DNA from: Spirochaetales bacterium
Lineage (GTDB): Bacteria; Spirochaetota; Spirochaetia; UBA9216
Direction of reading: 5' to 3'
Assembly (NCBI GenBank): GCA_016839055.1
Contig: JAEKNX010000005.1
Location: 248,001 to 312,000 of the forward strand
DNA: 64,000 bases
In this document: positions 9,464-19,963 of the stretch, one piece after another
Numbering within the stretch: position 1 is the stretch's first letter
Layout of the letters: each line of letters starts with the position of its first letter
Made by a program: the position numbers and the translations under genes
The notes under the pieces: generated by a model
The model's input: the letters and a program-made list of their open reading frames with translations, nothing else
Told to the model about the DNA's origin: nothing
The model's database searches: none

Positions 9464-9493
9464 TTGAAAAGAAAACCCCCATTGTGATACAGT
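9464..9493 (+). promoter_or_regulatory. Candidate sigma-70 promoter for the macroglobulin-pbpC pair
   Basis: TTGAAA at 9464-9469 and TACAGT at 9488-9493 are separated by 18 bases. They lie 50 bases before the preferred macroglobulin ATG. The rest of the 194-base gap from 9320 holds no convincing terminator for the chemotaxis operon, only an unpersuasive 22-codon frame. Confidence 0.4.
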
Positions 9494-9543
9494 ATTTTAG
9501 AAACATTTAAGGCTTGGGAAATTTAAAAAGGATCAGGTGCATT

Positions 9544-12500
9544 ATGGAAGAAAAGAATGAAAAACCTAACACTACCTTATTTAGTAATATCATCGATAAG
9601 CTGAAACAAAACAAAAAAATATTAATTGGAATAATCCTTTTAATTGTATTGTTTGCAGCTTTTGCGATTTGGAGCTTGTATTTAGCATCAAAACCGCAGC
9701 CGATTATGATTGATTACTCGGTCAACAAACCTTCAGAAACAGATTATGAAGAAAATAAAATATATCCGCTTGAGATCGATTTTAAAGGCTCCGCTGCCAG
9801 GCTTGAAGATTCAGGCAAGGTACCGGTCGTCCCGCCTGTTATTTCACCTGAAATAGAAGGTGAATGGCTCTGGAAGGATGACAGTGAGCTTGTTTTTACA
9901 CCCGGTTCGGCCTGGGTGATTGGTGAGCATTATCAGGTCAAGCTGCCGAAAGAACTTTTTCCATCTCATATTGAGGTAGCTGATCGAAGTTTTGAATTTG
10001 ATATTAATCCCTTTCAGATCTCTTTTTCCCGTACCGAGTTTTATATAGATCCAGAGGACAGCCGGGTAAAACGCGTGATAGCTGACATCAGCTGTAATTA
10101 TCCGGTTGACAAAAACAGTGTGGAAGATCGAATTTTTATAAAACCGGATATAAGGGCCGGCTCCGGCGGCGTCCAGTTCAGGAATTATAATTTTTCAACA
10201 ACATTCAGTGATGACGGCAGATATATCTATATTGTGTCCGAACCAGTGGGAATGCCTGCTGAGGATATCAAGATGGAAATCATTATTGAGCCCGGACTTG
10301 TTTCGGCACACGGCGGAAAGGAGATTAGGGACAGGAAATCCTCTTCGGTTACTGTTAACGGCGTTTCAAGTTATGTGAGGGTAAATTCCATAGATCATCA
10401 GATGATCAAAAACGAGCAAATGAAGTATGAGCAGGTTGTAATGATCAACACCAAGGGAAAGGCCAGCCTTGACGAGGTCTATGATAACCTCGAACTATGG
10501 CTTCTGCCTGTGGACAAGCCGGAGCTTCCGGGCTTGAAAGGACAAAAGAATTACAGGTGGCGTCATATCGATGATGTAGCCCCTGAGGTTCTTAATCTAA
10601 GCAGCAGGATAAAGAGCGAAGCCATACCGGTGGAACTCGAATATAATTCTATTAATAGTTTTAAAATAGATGCGACGCCTGATCGCTATGTTTATTTGAA
10701 GTTGAAAGCTGGAACTGAGTTTTTCGGAGGATATTATTTATATAAGGATTACGAGACCATATTCCAACTGAAAGATTATCCGAGAGAGCTTTCAATATTA
10801 TCTGAAGGTTCGGTTCTTTCGCTTTCCGGCAGTAAAAAGCTGTCAATGCTGAGTCTCGGCATTAATGCTGTTGATTATACAATTAGCCGAATCCGTCCTG
10901 ATGATTTGAACCATCTTGTCAGTCAGTCAAACGGGAATTTAAGTAATTTTAATTTCTCAAATTACCGCTTCAATGAGTATAATATTTCCGAGGTGTACAG
11001 AAAGACTGAAAAAATCTCCAATTCATCAGACCCTCAAAATCTGACATATTTTTCTTTCAATTTTAATGATTACCTTTCAGACGTTCCGGATAAGAACCTG
11101 AAACACGGGCTCTTTATGTTTGAGGTTGAAGGGGAGCGTCCATACTCCCATTATTCCGAGAAACGCTTCGTACTTGTAACAGATCTGGGTATTTTTATTA
11201 AAACAAACGATGAAGGTAATAAAGATATCTTTGTACAGTCCATTGCAGACGGGCTTCCTGTCTCAGGCGCTGTTGTTGAACTTTGGGGCAGAAACGGAAA
11301 TGTTGTGGAATCGATTGTTACCGGCCGTGACGGCCATGTCGGTTTTGAGGGGCTTTCTCGGTTTAAGAATGAGAATTCACCGACTGTATGGGTTGTGAGG
11401 AAGGGCAATGATCTGTCATTTATGTCCTTTGAAGGAAACGACAGAAGGCTCGATTATTCTGACTTTGATACAGGCGGTATCAGGGGTGCCCAGAATCCGC
11501 GAACCCTGACGGCATTCCTGTTCTCGGACAGGGGGATATACCGTCCGGGAGACAATTTTAATATTGGTATGATTATAAAGGCCGGTGATTGGGGGATTGA
11601 TCTTGCAGATACCCCGCTGGAATGTATTATAAGTGATCCCTCGGGTCTTCAGATATATTCTGAACCGATAAAACTTTCATCCTCTGGTTTTGAGGAAATT
11701 AATTACAGGACTCAGGACTATTCACAGACGGGGCTTTACAATGTTTCCCTGTATGTAATCAAGAATAATAAACGCAGAGATTTTCTGGGTTCGACGCAAT
11801 TAAAGATTGAAGAATTTCTTCCGGATACATTAAATGTAGTCGCCGGTTTCACTCCAAAGCCTGCGGACGGATGGATATCGCCTGACGACATTACCCTAGA
11901 AGTTAAAGCGCGGAACCTGTTCGGAACTGCCGCGGAGGGGAACAAGGTTAAACTCAGCATGTCGCTGAGCCCAGGTTATCAGTACTTTCGTCAATATTCG
12001 GATTATGAGTTTTTTGATCCGCTGTTAAAGAATGAGAGCTATCATGAAGAGCTTGGCAGCCGTACTACCGATGCTGCCGGAAGTGTTATACAGAAGATAA
12101 ATCTTGGTAAATTCGATACGGGAACCTACAACCTTAGGGTTGATTCGGAGGTCTTTGAGAAAGAGAGCGGCCGCAGCGTACAGGCTGCCGCTTCTGTTAT
12201 TGTCTCGCCGCTTAAATATCTTGTCGGTAAAAAACTCGACGGGTCGGTTAGGTACATCAATAAAAACACCGAACGCAGCATCAGTTTAATTGCTGTTTCA
12301 GATAAACTCGAACAGATAGAAGCAGATGATTTAAAACTCAGAATCAGCGAGGTGAAATACGTTTCATCCCTCGTGCGTGAGCCAAATGGTGTTTACAAGT
12401 ATAAATCAATCAAAAAAGAAGATACGCTGAGCGAAGAATCCCTTGTGATTAGGGCATCGGGAACCAGGGTAAACTTCCCAACCGGAACAGCAGGTGAGTT

Positions 12501-15198
12501 TGTTCTTTCGGTTGTAAACGATAAGGGAACCGTTGTTTCAAAAACATCCTTCTCGATTGTCGGAGCAGAAAACATACAACGAAGTCTTGACCGTACCGCC
12601 GAGCTTGATCTCAAGCTGGACAAGAAGGATTACAAACCCGGCGAGACTGCAGAAATCTTCATTAAGGCCCCCTATTCAGGCGGCGGACTGATAACAGTTG
12701 AGCGAGATAAGGTTTACAATTACAAATGGTTCACCCTTGACGGAAGTTCGACTGTACAGAAGATAGTTATTCCGGAGGAAATGGAAGGAAACGGTTATAT
12801 TACCGTTTCTCTTACCCGAAGTCTTGATTCGAATGAAATATACATGAGCCCCTTGAGTTACGGCCTGCTTACATTTTCCGTCAGCAAGGAAAAGCATACG
12901 AATAAAATTGAAATAGAGATCCCGGAAGAGGCCCGGCCCGGCGAAGCTTTTTCGATAACCTACAGTTCCTCAAAGTCCGGGCGTATAGCTGTTTTTGCTG
13001 TGGACGAGGGTATCCTTCAGGTAGGCCGGTATGAAACTCCCGATCCGATTTCTTTCTTCTTTAAGAAGCGGGCGCTTGAGGTCGGCACCTCGCAGATTCT
13101 TGATCTTGTACTTCCCGAGTTCGATGTTGTAAAAGCCTTATCAGCGATGGGAGGCGGTGCCGGTGCGGATGAACTTTCCCGTAATCTTAACCCGTTTAAA
13201 CGCAAAAAAGTTGAGCCTGTTGCCTACTGGTCAGGCATAATAGATTGCGGGCCGGAGAAGCGTACGCTCGAATATATGGTGCCGGATTATTTCAACGGCA
13301 GTCTGCGAGTTATGGCTGTAGCTGTTTCGCAGGATGCCCTCGGCGCGGTTGATAAGAGCTCGCTTATACGAAGTCCCTGGGTGATTCAGCCTAATCTGCC
13401 TTCAATGGCTGCCCCGGGTGATGAGTTCGACATTTCAGTGACAGTTACAAATATGAATAAGGGAAGCGGTCCGGACTCTAAGGCTGTTCTAAAAGTCGAT
13501 CCGGGTGAGCGTCTGAGCATAATCGGAGACAGAGAGTATACTCTTTCAATGGCTGAAGGAAAGGACGCTGTTGTCAAATTCAAACTTAAGGCTCTGGATA
13601 AAAACGGAGGCGCGGAGCTTAAATTCAGCGTCAGCGGGCTTGGTGAGCAGTCTTCAATATCCAGTTATCTGAGCATAAGGCCGCCCGTACCCTACCGCAC
13701 CGAACTACAGGCAGGTGTTGTTGAGAAGAATCTTGTCAGGCTTGATATTGACCGCGATGTCTATGACGATTTTGCCGAACGAAAGGTCTCGGCTTCATAT
13801 CTGCCGTTGAGCCTTGCCGACGGTCTTAATTTCTACCTCGAAAAGTTTCCTTACGGATGTACCGAGCAGATAACGAGTATGACTTTTCCGAAATTGTATC
13901 CGAAGATGGTTGAAGGACTTGATATGGACAGGTCTGAAATAAAGGAAGATGTTAACCGCACTATCAATATTCTTCAGGCACGGCAGAAGAGTTCGGGCGC
14001 CTTCGGTTTGTGGACATCTAATTCAAATCCGCATCCTGTTATCGACAGCTACGTAATGCATTTTCTCACTCTTGCCCGTGAAAATAACTATTATGTCCCA
14101 GAGTCCATGTTTGACAAAGGCCTGAATAGACTTAGGGAAATAGCCTCTTCAAAGAAAACCGGGGAAAATGATTTAACAGATAGGTGTTATGCCGTATATA
14201 TCCTGACTCTTAACCAGATTGTAACGACGAGTTATATCGAAAAGCTGACCTCTGATCTTAAAACCAATTTCGAAGATTGGGAGTCCGGCTTCTGCGGTAT
14301 GTTCCTGTCAGGCTCATACGCGCTAATGAAACAACAGCGCGAGGCAGAATCTCTTATTCGAAAGGCTTCCGGCAGCATAAAGCGCGAGATATATCTGGAT
14401 TACTACAATGAACTTTGTTATCCGTCCATCTATCTGTACATGCTGGGTGAATACTTTCCTGAAAGCATAAAATCGGTCTCGGCTGATCTGCTGAAACAGA
14501 TTTCCGAAGACATAGATCGCGGTGTTTACAGTACCTTCTCCGCGAATTACGCGATGCTCGGAATCAGCTCCTATCTTGAAGCTGTTCAGCCGGCCGTAAA
14601 TCGCGGACTTGAGCTCTCGGAAGAAGACGCACAGAAAAATGCAGTTGTGCTTAAGCCTGAAGGCGATACCTTACTGAGCGCTGATTATTCGGCAAAGGCC
14701 GAGAGCGTCAGTATCCGGAACAAAGACTCTGTACCCCTGTTTTATCAGCTGACATCGGCAGGTTTTGATCTTGAAATACCACAGCAGAGCAACAACGGAA
14801 TCGAGGTCTTCAGGGAGTATGTGACTGATGAGGGCGAGGTTGTAAACGAGCTGCCTGTCGGAAGTAATATAAACGTCAGAATCAGGTGCCGTGCGCTTGA
14901 GAGCAAACGAATCAATAATATTGCTATCGTGGATTTACTCCCGGCCGGGCTTGAAGCCGATATCCGTTCAATCAGGGATTCAGCTTCCTCCGGGAATATG
15001 AAGCCAGAATACATTGATATCAGGGAAGACAGGGTAATCCTGTTTGTCGATATCAATCAGGATATGAAAGAGTTCACATACAAGGCAAGGGCAATTAATA
15101 CCGGAAGCTTCGTGACGCCGCCGGCATTTGCCGAATCGATGTACGACCTTGATATCTGGTCTCTTAATCCATGTGAACGGCTGGTAATAACGGAATAG
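9544..15198 (+). CDS. yfhM: Bacterial alpha-2-macroglobulin family protein (YfhM-like), thioester type
   Basis: A very large protein of about 1884 residues. Residues 25-50 (KILIGIILLIVLFAAFAIW) form a membrane anchor, after which the whole chain would face the periplasm. Many macroglobulin-type beta-sandwich domains follow. PYGCTEQ near residue 1439 is the Cys-x-Glu-Gln thioester signature, followed by the alpha/alpha-toroid helices expected there (HPVIDSYVMHFLTLA). The family traps attacking proteases by covalent capture. I prefer the ATG at 9544 to the TTG at 9514, since AAGGATCAGG precedes it. It abuts pbpC without a gap, the usual partnership linking protease defence to wall repair. Confidence 0.93.
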   Translation: MEEKNEKPNTTLFSNIIDKLKQNKKILIGIILLIVLFAAFAIWSLYLASKPQPIMIDYSVNKPSETDYEENKIYPLEIDFKGSAARLEDSGKVPVVPPVISPEIEGEWLWKDDSELVFTPGSAWVIGEHYQVKLPKELFPSHIEVADRSFEFDINPFQISFSRTEFYIDPEDSRVKRVIADISCNYPVDKNSVEDRIFIKPDIRAGSGGVQFRNYNFSTTFSDDGRYIYIVSEPVGMPAEDIKMEIIIEPGLVSAHGGKEIRDRKSSSVTVNGVSSYVRVNSIDHQMIKNEQMKYEQVVMINTKGKASLDEVYDNLELWLLPVDKPELPGLKGQKNYRWRHIDDVAPEVLNLSSRIKSEAIPVELEYNSINSFKIDATPDRYVYLKLKAGTEFFGGYYLYKDYETIFQLKDYPRELSILSEGSVLSLSGSKKLSMLSLGINAVDYTISRIRPDDLNHLVSQSNGNLSNFNFSNYRFNEYNISEVYRKTEKISNSSDPQNLTYFSFNFNDYLSDVPDKNLKHGLFMFEVEGERPYSHYSEKRFVLVTDLGIFIKTNDEGNKDIFVQSIADGLPVSGAVVELWGRNGNVVESIVTGRDGHVGFEGLSRFKNENSPTVWVVRKGNDLSFMSFEGNDRRLDYSDFDTGGIRGAQNPRTLTAFLFSDRGIYRPGDNFNIGMIIKAGDWGIDLADTPLECIISDPSGLQIYSEPIKLSSSGFEEINYRTQDYSQTGLYNVSLYVIKNNKRRDFLGSTQLKIEEFLPDTLNVVAGFTPKPADGWISPDDITLEVKARNLFGTAAEGNKVKLSMSLSPGYQYFRQYSDYEFFDPLLKNESYHEELGSRTTDAAGSVIQKINLGKFDTGTYNLRVDSEVFEKESGRSVQAAASVIVSPLKYLVGKKLDGSVRYINKNTERSISLIAVSDKLEQIEADDLKLRISEVKYVSSLVREPNGVYKYKSIKKEDTLSEESLVIRASGTRVNFPTGTAGEFVLSVVNDKGTVVSKTSFSIVGAENIQRSLDRTAELDLKLDKKDYKPGETAEIFIKAPYSGGGLITVERDKVYNYKWFTLDGSSTVQKIVIPEEMEGNGYITVSLTRSLDSNEIYMSPLSYGLLTFSVSKEKHTNKIEIEIPEEARPGEAFSITYSSSKSGRIAVFAVDEGILQVGRYETPDPISFFFKKRALEVGTSQILDLVLPEFDVVKALSAMGGGAGADELSRNLNPFKRKKVEPVAYWSGIIDCGPEKRTLEYMVPDYFNGSLRVMAVAVSQDALGAVDKSSLIRSPWVIQPNLPSMAAPGDEFDISVTVTNMNKGSGPDSKAVLKVDPGERLSIIGDREYTLSMAEGKDAVVKFKLKALDKNGGAELKFSVSGLGEQSSISSYLSIRPPVPYRTELQAGVVEKNLVRLDIDRDVYDDFAERKVSASYLPLSLADGLNFYLEKFPYGCTEQITSMTFPKLYPKMVEGLDMDRSEIKEDVNRTINILQARQKSSGAFGLWTSNSNPHPVIDSYVMHFLTLARENNYYVPESMFDKGLNRLREIASSKKTGENDLTDRCYAVYILTLNQIVTTSYIEKLTSDLKTNFEDWESGFCGMFLSGSYALMKQQREAESLIRKASGSIKREIYLDYYNELCYPSIYLYMLGEYFPESIKSVSADLLKQISEDIDRGVYSTFSANYAMLGISSYLEAVQPAVNRGLELSEEDAQKNAVVLKPEGDTLLSADYSAKAESVSIRNKDSVPLFYQLTSAGFDLEIPQQSNNGIEVFREYVTDEGEVVNELPVGSNINVRIRCRALESKRINNIAIVDLLPAGLEADIRSIRDSASSGNMKPEYIDIREDRVILFVDINQDMKEFTYKARAINTGSFVTPPAFAESMYDLDIWSLNPCERLVITE

Positions 15199-17571
15199 AT
15201 GAGGCGCCTTAATAAGTTTCGTTTGACCGGGAAGAAAGTAATCCTTGCATCAGCGGCAGTAGCGGTAATCTTGTTTTTGATGCTCCTTCTGCTGATGCCT
15301 GCGGGGGCTTGTCTTGATGATTTTACGTTTTCAACAGCGGTACTTGACCGCAATGGAGAGATGCTCAGGATCTTTCTGACTGAGGATGAGAAATACCGGA
15401 TCAGGGAGCCTCTCGCTGGTTTTTCCCCGCAGTTTATTGAGATGATTCTGCTGAAGGAGGACCGGTATTTTTACTCACATCCGGGTGTTAATCCGGCAGC
15501 CCTTGTTAAAGCCGCCTGGAGTACCTATGTGTCGAAGGATTACCGCATGGGAGCCTCGACAATTACCATGCAGCTTGCAAGACTTAAATACCATCTGCAT
15601 ACAACCCGGATTCCAGGCAAAATCGATCAGATCTTTAAAGCCTTTTATCTGGAAATAAAATACTCCAAACAGGAAATTCTTGAAGCTTATATGAACCTTG
15701 CTCCCTGCGGGGACAATATAGAAGGATTTCCTGCGGCTGCATATTATTACTACCATAAAAACCTGGGCGAACTTACCCTTTCAGAGATGTTCTTTCTCGC
15801 GGTGCTTCCCCAGGCTCCGAACGCCAGGGCTCCGCAGCCTGGGCATGTTCCTGCTGAGAGCTTGGAAGCCCGCAGTCTGCTGTATTCGGATTGGCTCAAG
15901 GAGCATCCTGAAGACGCGGAGTACTCTGCGCAGATGGATATGCCGGTGTCGTTTTATTGCAGCTTCCCGTTTAAAGCTCCCCACGCGGCAGACTATGTAA
16001 AGGCTCTGACGCCTGCGGAGCAGGGCCCACCCGGTGAGGCATTAAGCTCAATGATATCCACAAGCCTTGATCTGCATTATCAGGAATTGGTTGAAAGACA
16101 TGTTGAGAACTACCTCCGTTCAAAGCGGAGCATCGGGGTAAACAACAGCAGTGTGCTGCTTCTTGATTTCTCAACAATGGAAGTTCTTGCGGCTGTTGGA
16201 TCGGCCGACTTTTTCGATGACGGGATTGAAGGTCAGGTAAACGGGTTTACGGCCAAACGTTCGCCGGGTTCTACCCTTAAACCGTTTATATATGCGATGG
16301 CTATTGAGCAGGGTATTATTCACCCTGATTCGATGCTGAAAGATACTCCTACCAGCTACGGCGTATATACACCGGATAATTATCAGAGCGACTTCAAGGG
16401 GCCGGTTAAGGCCTGGGAAGCCCTGGTTCACAGCCGGAATATTCCCGCCATTAATCTTGCTGTCGAAATTGAAAACCCCGATCTCTATGATTTTCTCATC
16501 AATGCCGGCGTTACCGGTCTTAAAGACCGGGGATATTACGGATTGTCGATAGTTCTGGGCAGCGCTGAGGTTACGATGCTTGAGCTTGTCTCAATGTACG
16601 CCGCCCTCGGGAATGAGGGACTGCAGTATCCGCTGCAATTTCTAAAAGAAACGCCTGTTGAGCCGGTAGAAAAACGTTTATTGTCGATGGAGTCAAGTAT
16701 TCTGACTCTTCGAATGCTTCAGAAAAATCCGGAGCCTACTGAACACCGGCCGGCACGGGCGCGATCAGTTCCCGTTGCCTATAAAACCGGTACATCGATA
16801 GGCTTCAAGGACTGCTGGTCGGTGGGTATCTTTGACCGATATGTAATCTGCGTATGGATAGGAAATTTTAACGGCGACGGCAACCCTGCCTTTCTAGGGC
16901 GTAATACGGCGGCGCCGCTTCTGTTTTCAATTGCCGATTCTATTATCCTGGAAATTCCGGCTGAAAAGAAATACCGCCCCATGATGCCTCCCAATACTAT
17001 ATCGCAGGTTGAGGTCTGCAGCGTTTCCGGCTGTATTCCGAACGATAGCTGTCCTGACACCATTATGACCGACTTCATTCCGGGTGTATCCCCGATAACA
17101 AGATGCCGGATTCACCGCGAGGTTTTTATTGATACCGCGACAGGATATCGAACCGCCCGGATTGGCGACCCCGGGGTAATAAAAACAGTGAGAGAGTTCT
17201 GGTCTTCCGATATGCTCAGGCAGTTCAAGCTTGCAGGTCTTCCGCGGATTACCCCTCCGCCCATGGAGCCTGAAAACAACAGCAGGAATCAAATTTCAGA
17301 GGGAAGTCCGCCAATGATCATCAGTCCTCTTACCGGCGGAACTTATATAATAAGGCGGACAAGAACAAGAAACAACTCCATACCTCTGGTGGCCGTGGCG
17401 GATGCCGACACCACAACGCTTTTCTGGTTTTCAGATAATAATTTTATTGGAAAAACCGCCCGTGACGGAAGACTCGAATGGTTCCCCAAAGAGGGTGAAT
17501 ACAGCCTTACCGTTCTTGACGACATAGGCCGATCAGATACGGTTATGGTCATAATAGAATCAGCGCAGTAG
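15199..17571 (+). CDS. pbpC: Penicillin-binding protein 1C (bifunctional glycosyltransferase/transpeptidase)
   Basis: A 790-residue protein anchored by a transmembrane helix at about 13-35. The GT51 glycosyltransferase domain has catalytic Glu87 in KEDRYFYSHPG and GASTITMQLARL. The transpeptidase domain has Ser358-x-x-Lys361 (GSTLKPF), S-x-N in HSRNIPA and K-T-G in AYKTGTS. The C-terminal 150 residues match the PBP1C-specific tail (PLTGGTYII). It polymerises and cross-links peptidoglycan. The ATG directly follows the macroglobulin stop codon, so the two genes form one transcription unit. Confidence 0.95.
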   Translation: MRRLNKFRLTGKKVILASAAVAVILFLMLLLLMPAGACLDDFTFSTAVLDRNGEMLRIFLTEDEKYRIREPLAGFSPQFIEMILLKEDRYFYSHPGVNPAALVKAAWSTYVSKDYRMGASTITMQLARLKYHLHTTRIPGKIDQIFKAFYLEIKYSKQEILEAYMNLAPCGDNIEGFPAAAYYYYHKNLGELTLSEMFFLAVLPQAPNARAPQPGHVPAESLEARSLLYSDWLKEHPEDAEYSAQMDMPVSFYCSFPFKAPHAADYVKALTPAEQGPPGEALSSMISTSLDLHYQELVERHVENYLRSKRSIGVNNSSVLLLDFSTMEVLAAVGSADFFDDGIEGQVNGFTAKRSPGSTLKPFIYAMAIEQGIIHPDSMLKDTPTSYGVYTPDNYQSDFKGPVKAWEALVHSRNIPAINLAVEIENPDLYDFLINAGVTGLKDRGYYGLSIVLGSAEVTMLELVSMYAALGNEGLQYPLQFLKETPVEPVEKRLLSMESSILTLRMLQKNPEPTEHRPARARSVPVAYKTGTSIGFKDCWSVGIFDRYVICVWIGNFNGDGNPAFLGRNTAAPLLFSIADSIILEIPAEKKYRPMMPPNTISQVEVCSVSGCIPNDSCPDTIMTDFIPGVSPITRCRIHREVFIDTATGYRTARIGDPGVIKTVREFWSSDMLRQFKLAGLPRITPPPMEPENNSRNQISEGSPPMIISPLTGGTYIIRRTRTRNNSIPLVAVADADTTTLFWFSDNNFIGKTARDGRLEWFPKEGEYSLTVLDDIGRSDTVMVIIESAQ

Positions 17572-17636
17572 TTTTCTTTTATTCTTCAGCTGTTAAGCTC
17601 CGCATTTTGAAATTCGGTATTTCCTGCCGCTTTAAA

Positions 17637-17684
17637 ATACTTGGCCGTCTTATCTGTTGCGGCCAAGTATTAGTTCTTTTTTTA
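17637..17684 (+). terminator. Rho-independent terminator after pbpC
   Basis: An 11-base perfect stem (ATACTTGGCCG at 17637-17647 and CGGCCAAGTAT at 17660-17670) with a 12-base loop is followed by a T-rich run. It separates pbpC from the convergent cleavage-enzyme gene, and may partly stop the opposite strand as well. Confidence 0.85.
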
Positions 17685-18500
17685 CTTTTTTATACTGAGG
17701 ATTTCTTTAGCTTCAGCGACGTTAGCTATTGGTCTATCCAGCATTCCTGCTATTTTAACAATCCTTTCAACAAGCATTGAATTCGTAGCGGGAACATCTT
17801 TTTTATATGTCAGGCAGTCTTCAATACCTGTTCTTACATGCCCTCCGAGGAGAATAGCGGTTGTTATCATCGGCACCTGAGCGCTGCCTATGCCGCTGAC
17901 AGTCCAGGTTGAGCCGGGAGGAAGACTATCAACGAGGAATGATAAGTTTCTAATAGTTCCCGGCATGGAGCCGGGGACACCCATAACCAGATTGAAATGA
18001 AGAGGTCCTTTCAGGACACCCTTTTTTTCAAGCCATAGTGCATTTGTCATCATCGAATAGTCGAAGATTTCCAGTTCAGGCTTTATTCCGTTATCATTCA
18101 TCTTGACGGCAAGCTTCTCTATTAGTTCAAAGGAATTAGCATTAACCATCTTTGCAAAGTTCGAGGAGCCCGTTGCAAGGCTTGCCATATGGCAATCCAG
18201 ATCAAGCATCTGGCCGCGCCATTCGAAGGTGTTCTCTCCTCCGCGGGCACCGGTCGAGAGCTGTTTGATGACATCAATTTTTTCATCATCAATTCTCTTT
18301 AATACCTTTTTAAAGACCTTACGGTCACTTGTCGGTTTAAGATCCTCATTACGAACATGAATATGAGCAATGGAGGCTCCGAGCTCAACACAGTTTTTTA
18401 TATCCGCAACAATTTCATCTACTGTCAGCGGTGCCTGCGGATGCTTTTCTCGTGTGGGAACATTTCCTGTTGGAGCAATAGTTACAATCAGTTTTTCCAT
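17682..18500 (-). CDS. Beta-keto acid cleavage enzyme (BKACE / Kce family, DUF849)
   Basis: A 272-residue zinc-dependent TIM-barrel enzyme. The family condenses a beta-keto acid with acetyl-CoA to give acetoacetate and a new acyl-CoA; the founding member, Kce, cleaves 3-keto-5-aminohexanoate in lysine fermentation. Zinc ligands His46 and His48 lie in AHIHVR, with Glu227 in GIEDCL, and the substrate loop VMGVPGSMPGT is present. The N-terminal loop reads PTGNVPT rather than the CGAEVTK form I recall from Kce, so the keto acid may differ. It starts nine bases after the carrier gene's stop. The neighbouring CoA-transferase could activate the acetoacetate product. Confidence 0.88.
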   Translation of the reverse strand: MEKLIVTIAPTGNVPTREKHPQAPLTVDEIVADIKNCVELGASIAHIHVRNEDLKPTSDRKVFKKVLKRIDDEKIDVIKQLSTGARGGENTFEWRGQMLDLDCHMASLATGSSNFAKMVNANSFELIEKLAVKMNDNGIKPELEIFDYSMMTNALWLEKKGVLKGPLHFNLVMGVPGSMPGTIRNLSFLVDSLPPGSTWTVSGIGSAQVPMITTAILLGGHVRTGIEDCLTYKKDVPATNSMLVERIVKIAGMLDRPIANVAEAKEILSIKK

Positions 18501-18509
18501 ATTAAACCT

Positions 18510-19907
18510 CTACAGGAAAATCAGGAAAGCTGAGATTACAATGCCGGCAAGAATTGCTACCATCATACAGTAGCCCATTATATCCTTAACAGATAAACCG
18601 GCTATAGCCAGAATAGGCAGGGCCCAGAAAGGCTGAATCTGATTTGTCCATGAGTCACCCCATGCCAGAGCCATGGCAACCTTGGCCGGATCAGCACCGA
18701 TGGCGTGTGCTGCGGGGATCATTATGGGTCCCTGAACCGCCCACTGTCCTCCTCCGGAAGGAACAAAAAGATTAACAAAACCTGCGCTTAAAAAAGTAAA
18801 CAGCGGGAATGTTGTTGCCGTTGAGAAACTAACAAACCAGTTTGACATTATTCCTGCAAGTCCTGAAGTCTTCATCATGCCCATTATTCCGGCATAGAAG
18901 GGGAAAAGCAATGCCACACCTCCACAAGTTTTGATGGCTTCATTTATTGCCTGAACATATTTGATCGGCGTTTTATGGGCTATCATTCCAAGGATAAGGA
19001 AGATGAATATAACGATATTGAGATTAAGATCAAATCCGTTCAACCTGAAATGGTTGAAAATGATAATTAAACCGGGTACCGCAATTATTAACGATAGAAT
19101 CCTGCTGTTGTTCAATCTAGCAGAAGGGGTATCGAGGACCACTTTAACTTCTTCGATTTTATCTTCCATGACAAGGCGCTCATCAATTTCGATGATTTTG
19201 TCTTTTCCCTTAGGCATCATTTTCATATATAGAAGGGGAATGAGAATGAATAAGGTTACAGTCATGATAATATTCCATGAGCTGAATAATGTACTGGAAA
19301 CTGGAACTATCCCGATAATATCCTGTAGGAAGTGTCCATCGGTCGCGATAACAAGCGGAATTGATGAGGAAGGTCCTCTGACGAGGTTCCCACTATAGGC
19401 CGCGGCTATCAGGATGGGGTAATGCAGTCCCTTTCCACGATTCTGGATGGCTACTTCCTTCGCTATTAGAGCTCCAGCTATAAGACCGAATCCCCAGCTG
19501 ATATACGAGCAAATATAGGCTACCATCGCCGTAAACATAACTGCCTGGGTAGGAGTCTTGGGTATTTTCGCGAGAGCCTTAAGTATTTTTACTACAAAAG
19601 GTGATCTAGCCAGAGCATAACCTGTTATCAACACGAATATCATCTGCATTGTAAACTTCAGCAGACTGAAATATCCCTTGTACCAGAAATTAAGCATCTT
19701 CATTGGCCCGTGCTCTGTCAAGATGAGGCCTAAAGCGAATACTATTACAGTTAGTATAATTGCAAATACAAAAGGGTTCGGCAGGTATTTTGCAACCAGC
19801 TTGACCAGGGCATTGGTCATAATCTTAATTATTCCGACACGGCCCTCTGGCTTGTCGGTTGATTTTTTACGTCCTTTATTCGGCAGGACATCAGAAACAT
19901 TACTCAT
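18510..19907 (-). CDS. atoE: AtoE-type short-chain fatty acid carrier
   Basis: A 465-residue polytopic membrane protein with about a dozen hydrophobic segments. GLIAGALIAKEVA, AYSGNLVRGPSSSIPL and FVPSGGGQWAVQGP are characteristic of the AtoE short-chain fatty acid transporter family. It would import or export a short-chain acid, or perhaps the keto acid used by the adjacent cleavage enzyme. The ribosome site AAGGAG precedes the ATG at 19907. Upstream lies the first copy of the structured terminator element, so expression is likely controlled by read-through at that element. Confidence 0.88.
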   Translation of the reverse strand: MSNVSDVLPNKGRKKSTDKPEGRVGIIKIMTNALVKLVAKYLPNPFVFAIILTVIVFALGLILTEHGPMKMLNFWYKGYFSLLKFTMQMIFVLITGYALARSPFVVKILKALAKIPKTPTQAVMFTAMVAYICSYISWGFGLIAGALIAKEVAIQNRGKGLHYPILIAAAYSGNLVRGPSSSIPLVIATDGHFLQDIIGIVPVSSTLFSSWNIIMTVTLFILIPLLYMKMMPKGKDKIIEIDERLVMEDKIEEVKVVLDTPSARLNNSRILSLIIAVPGLIIIFNHFRLNGFDLNLNIVIFIFLILGMIAHKTPIKYVQAINEAIKTCGGVALLFPFYAGIMGMMKTSGLAGIMSNWFVSFSTATTFPLFTFLSAGFVNLFVPSGGGQWAVQGPIMIPAAHAIGADPAKVAMALAWGDSWTNQIQPFWALPILAIAGLSVKDIMGYCMMVAILAGIVISAFLIFL

Positions 19908-19963
19908 CTATTTTCTCCTTTTTCAAAGCGGATACGGGGCCCCTATACCAACGCTCAGAATAT

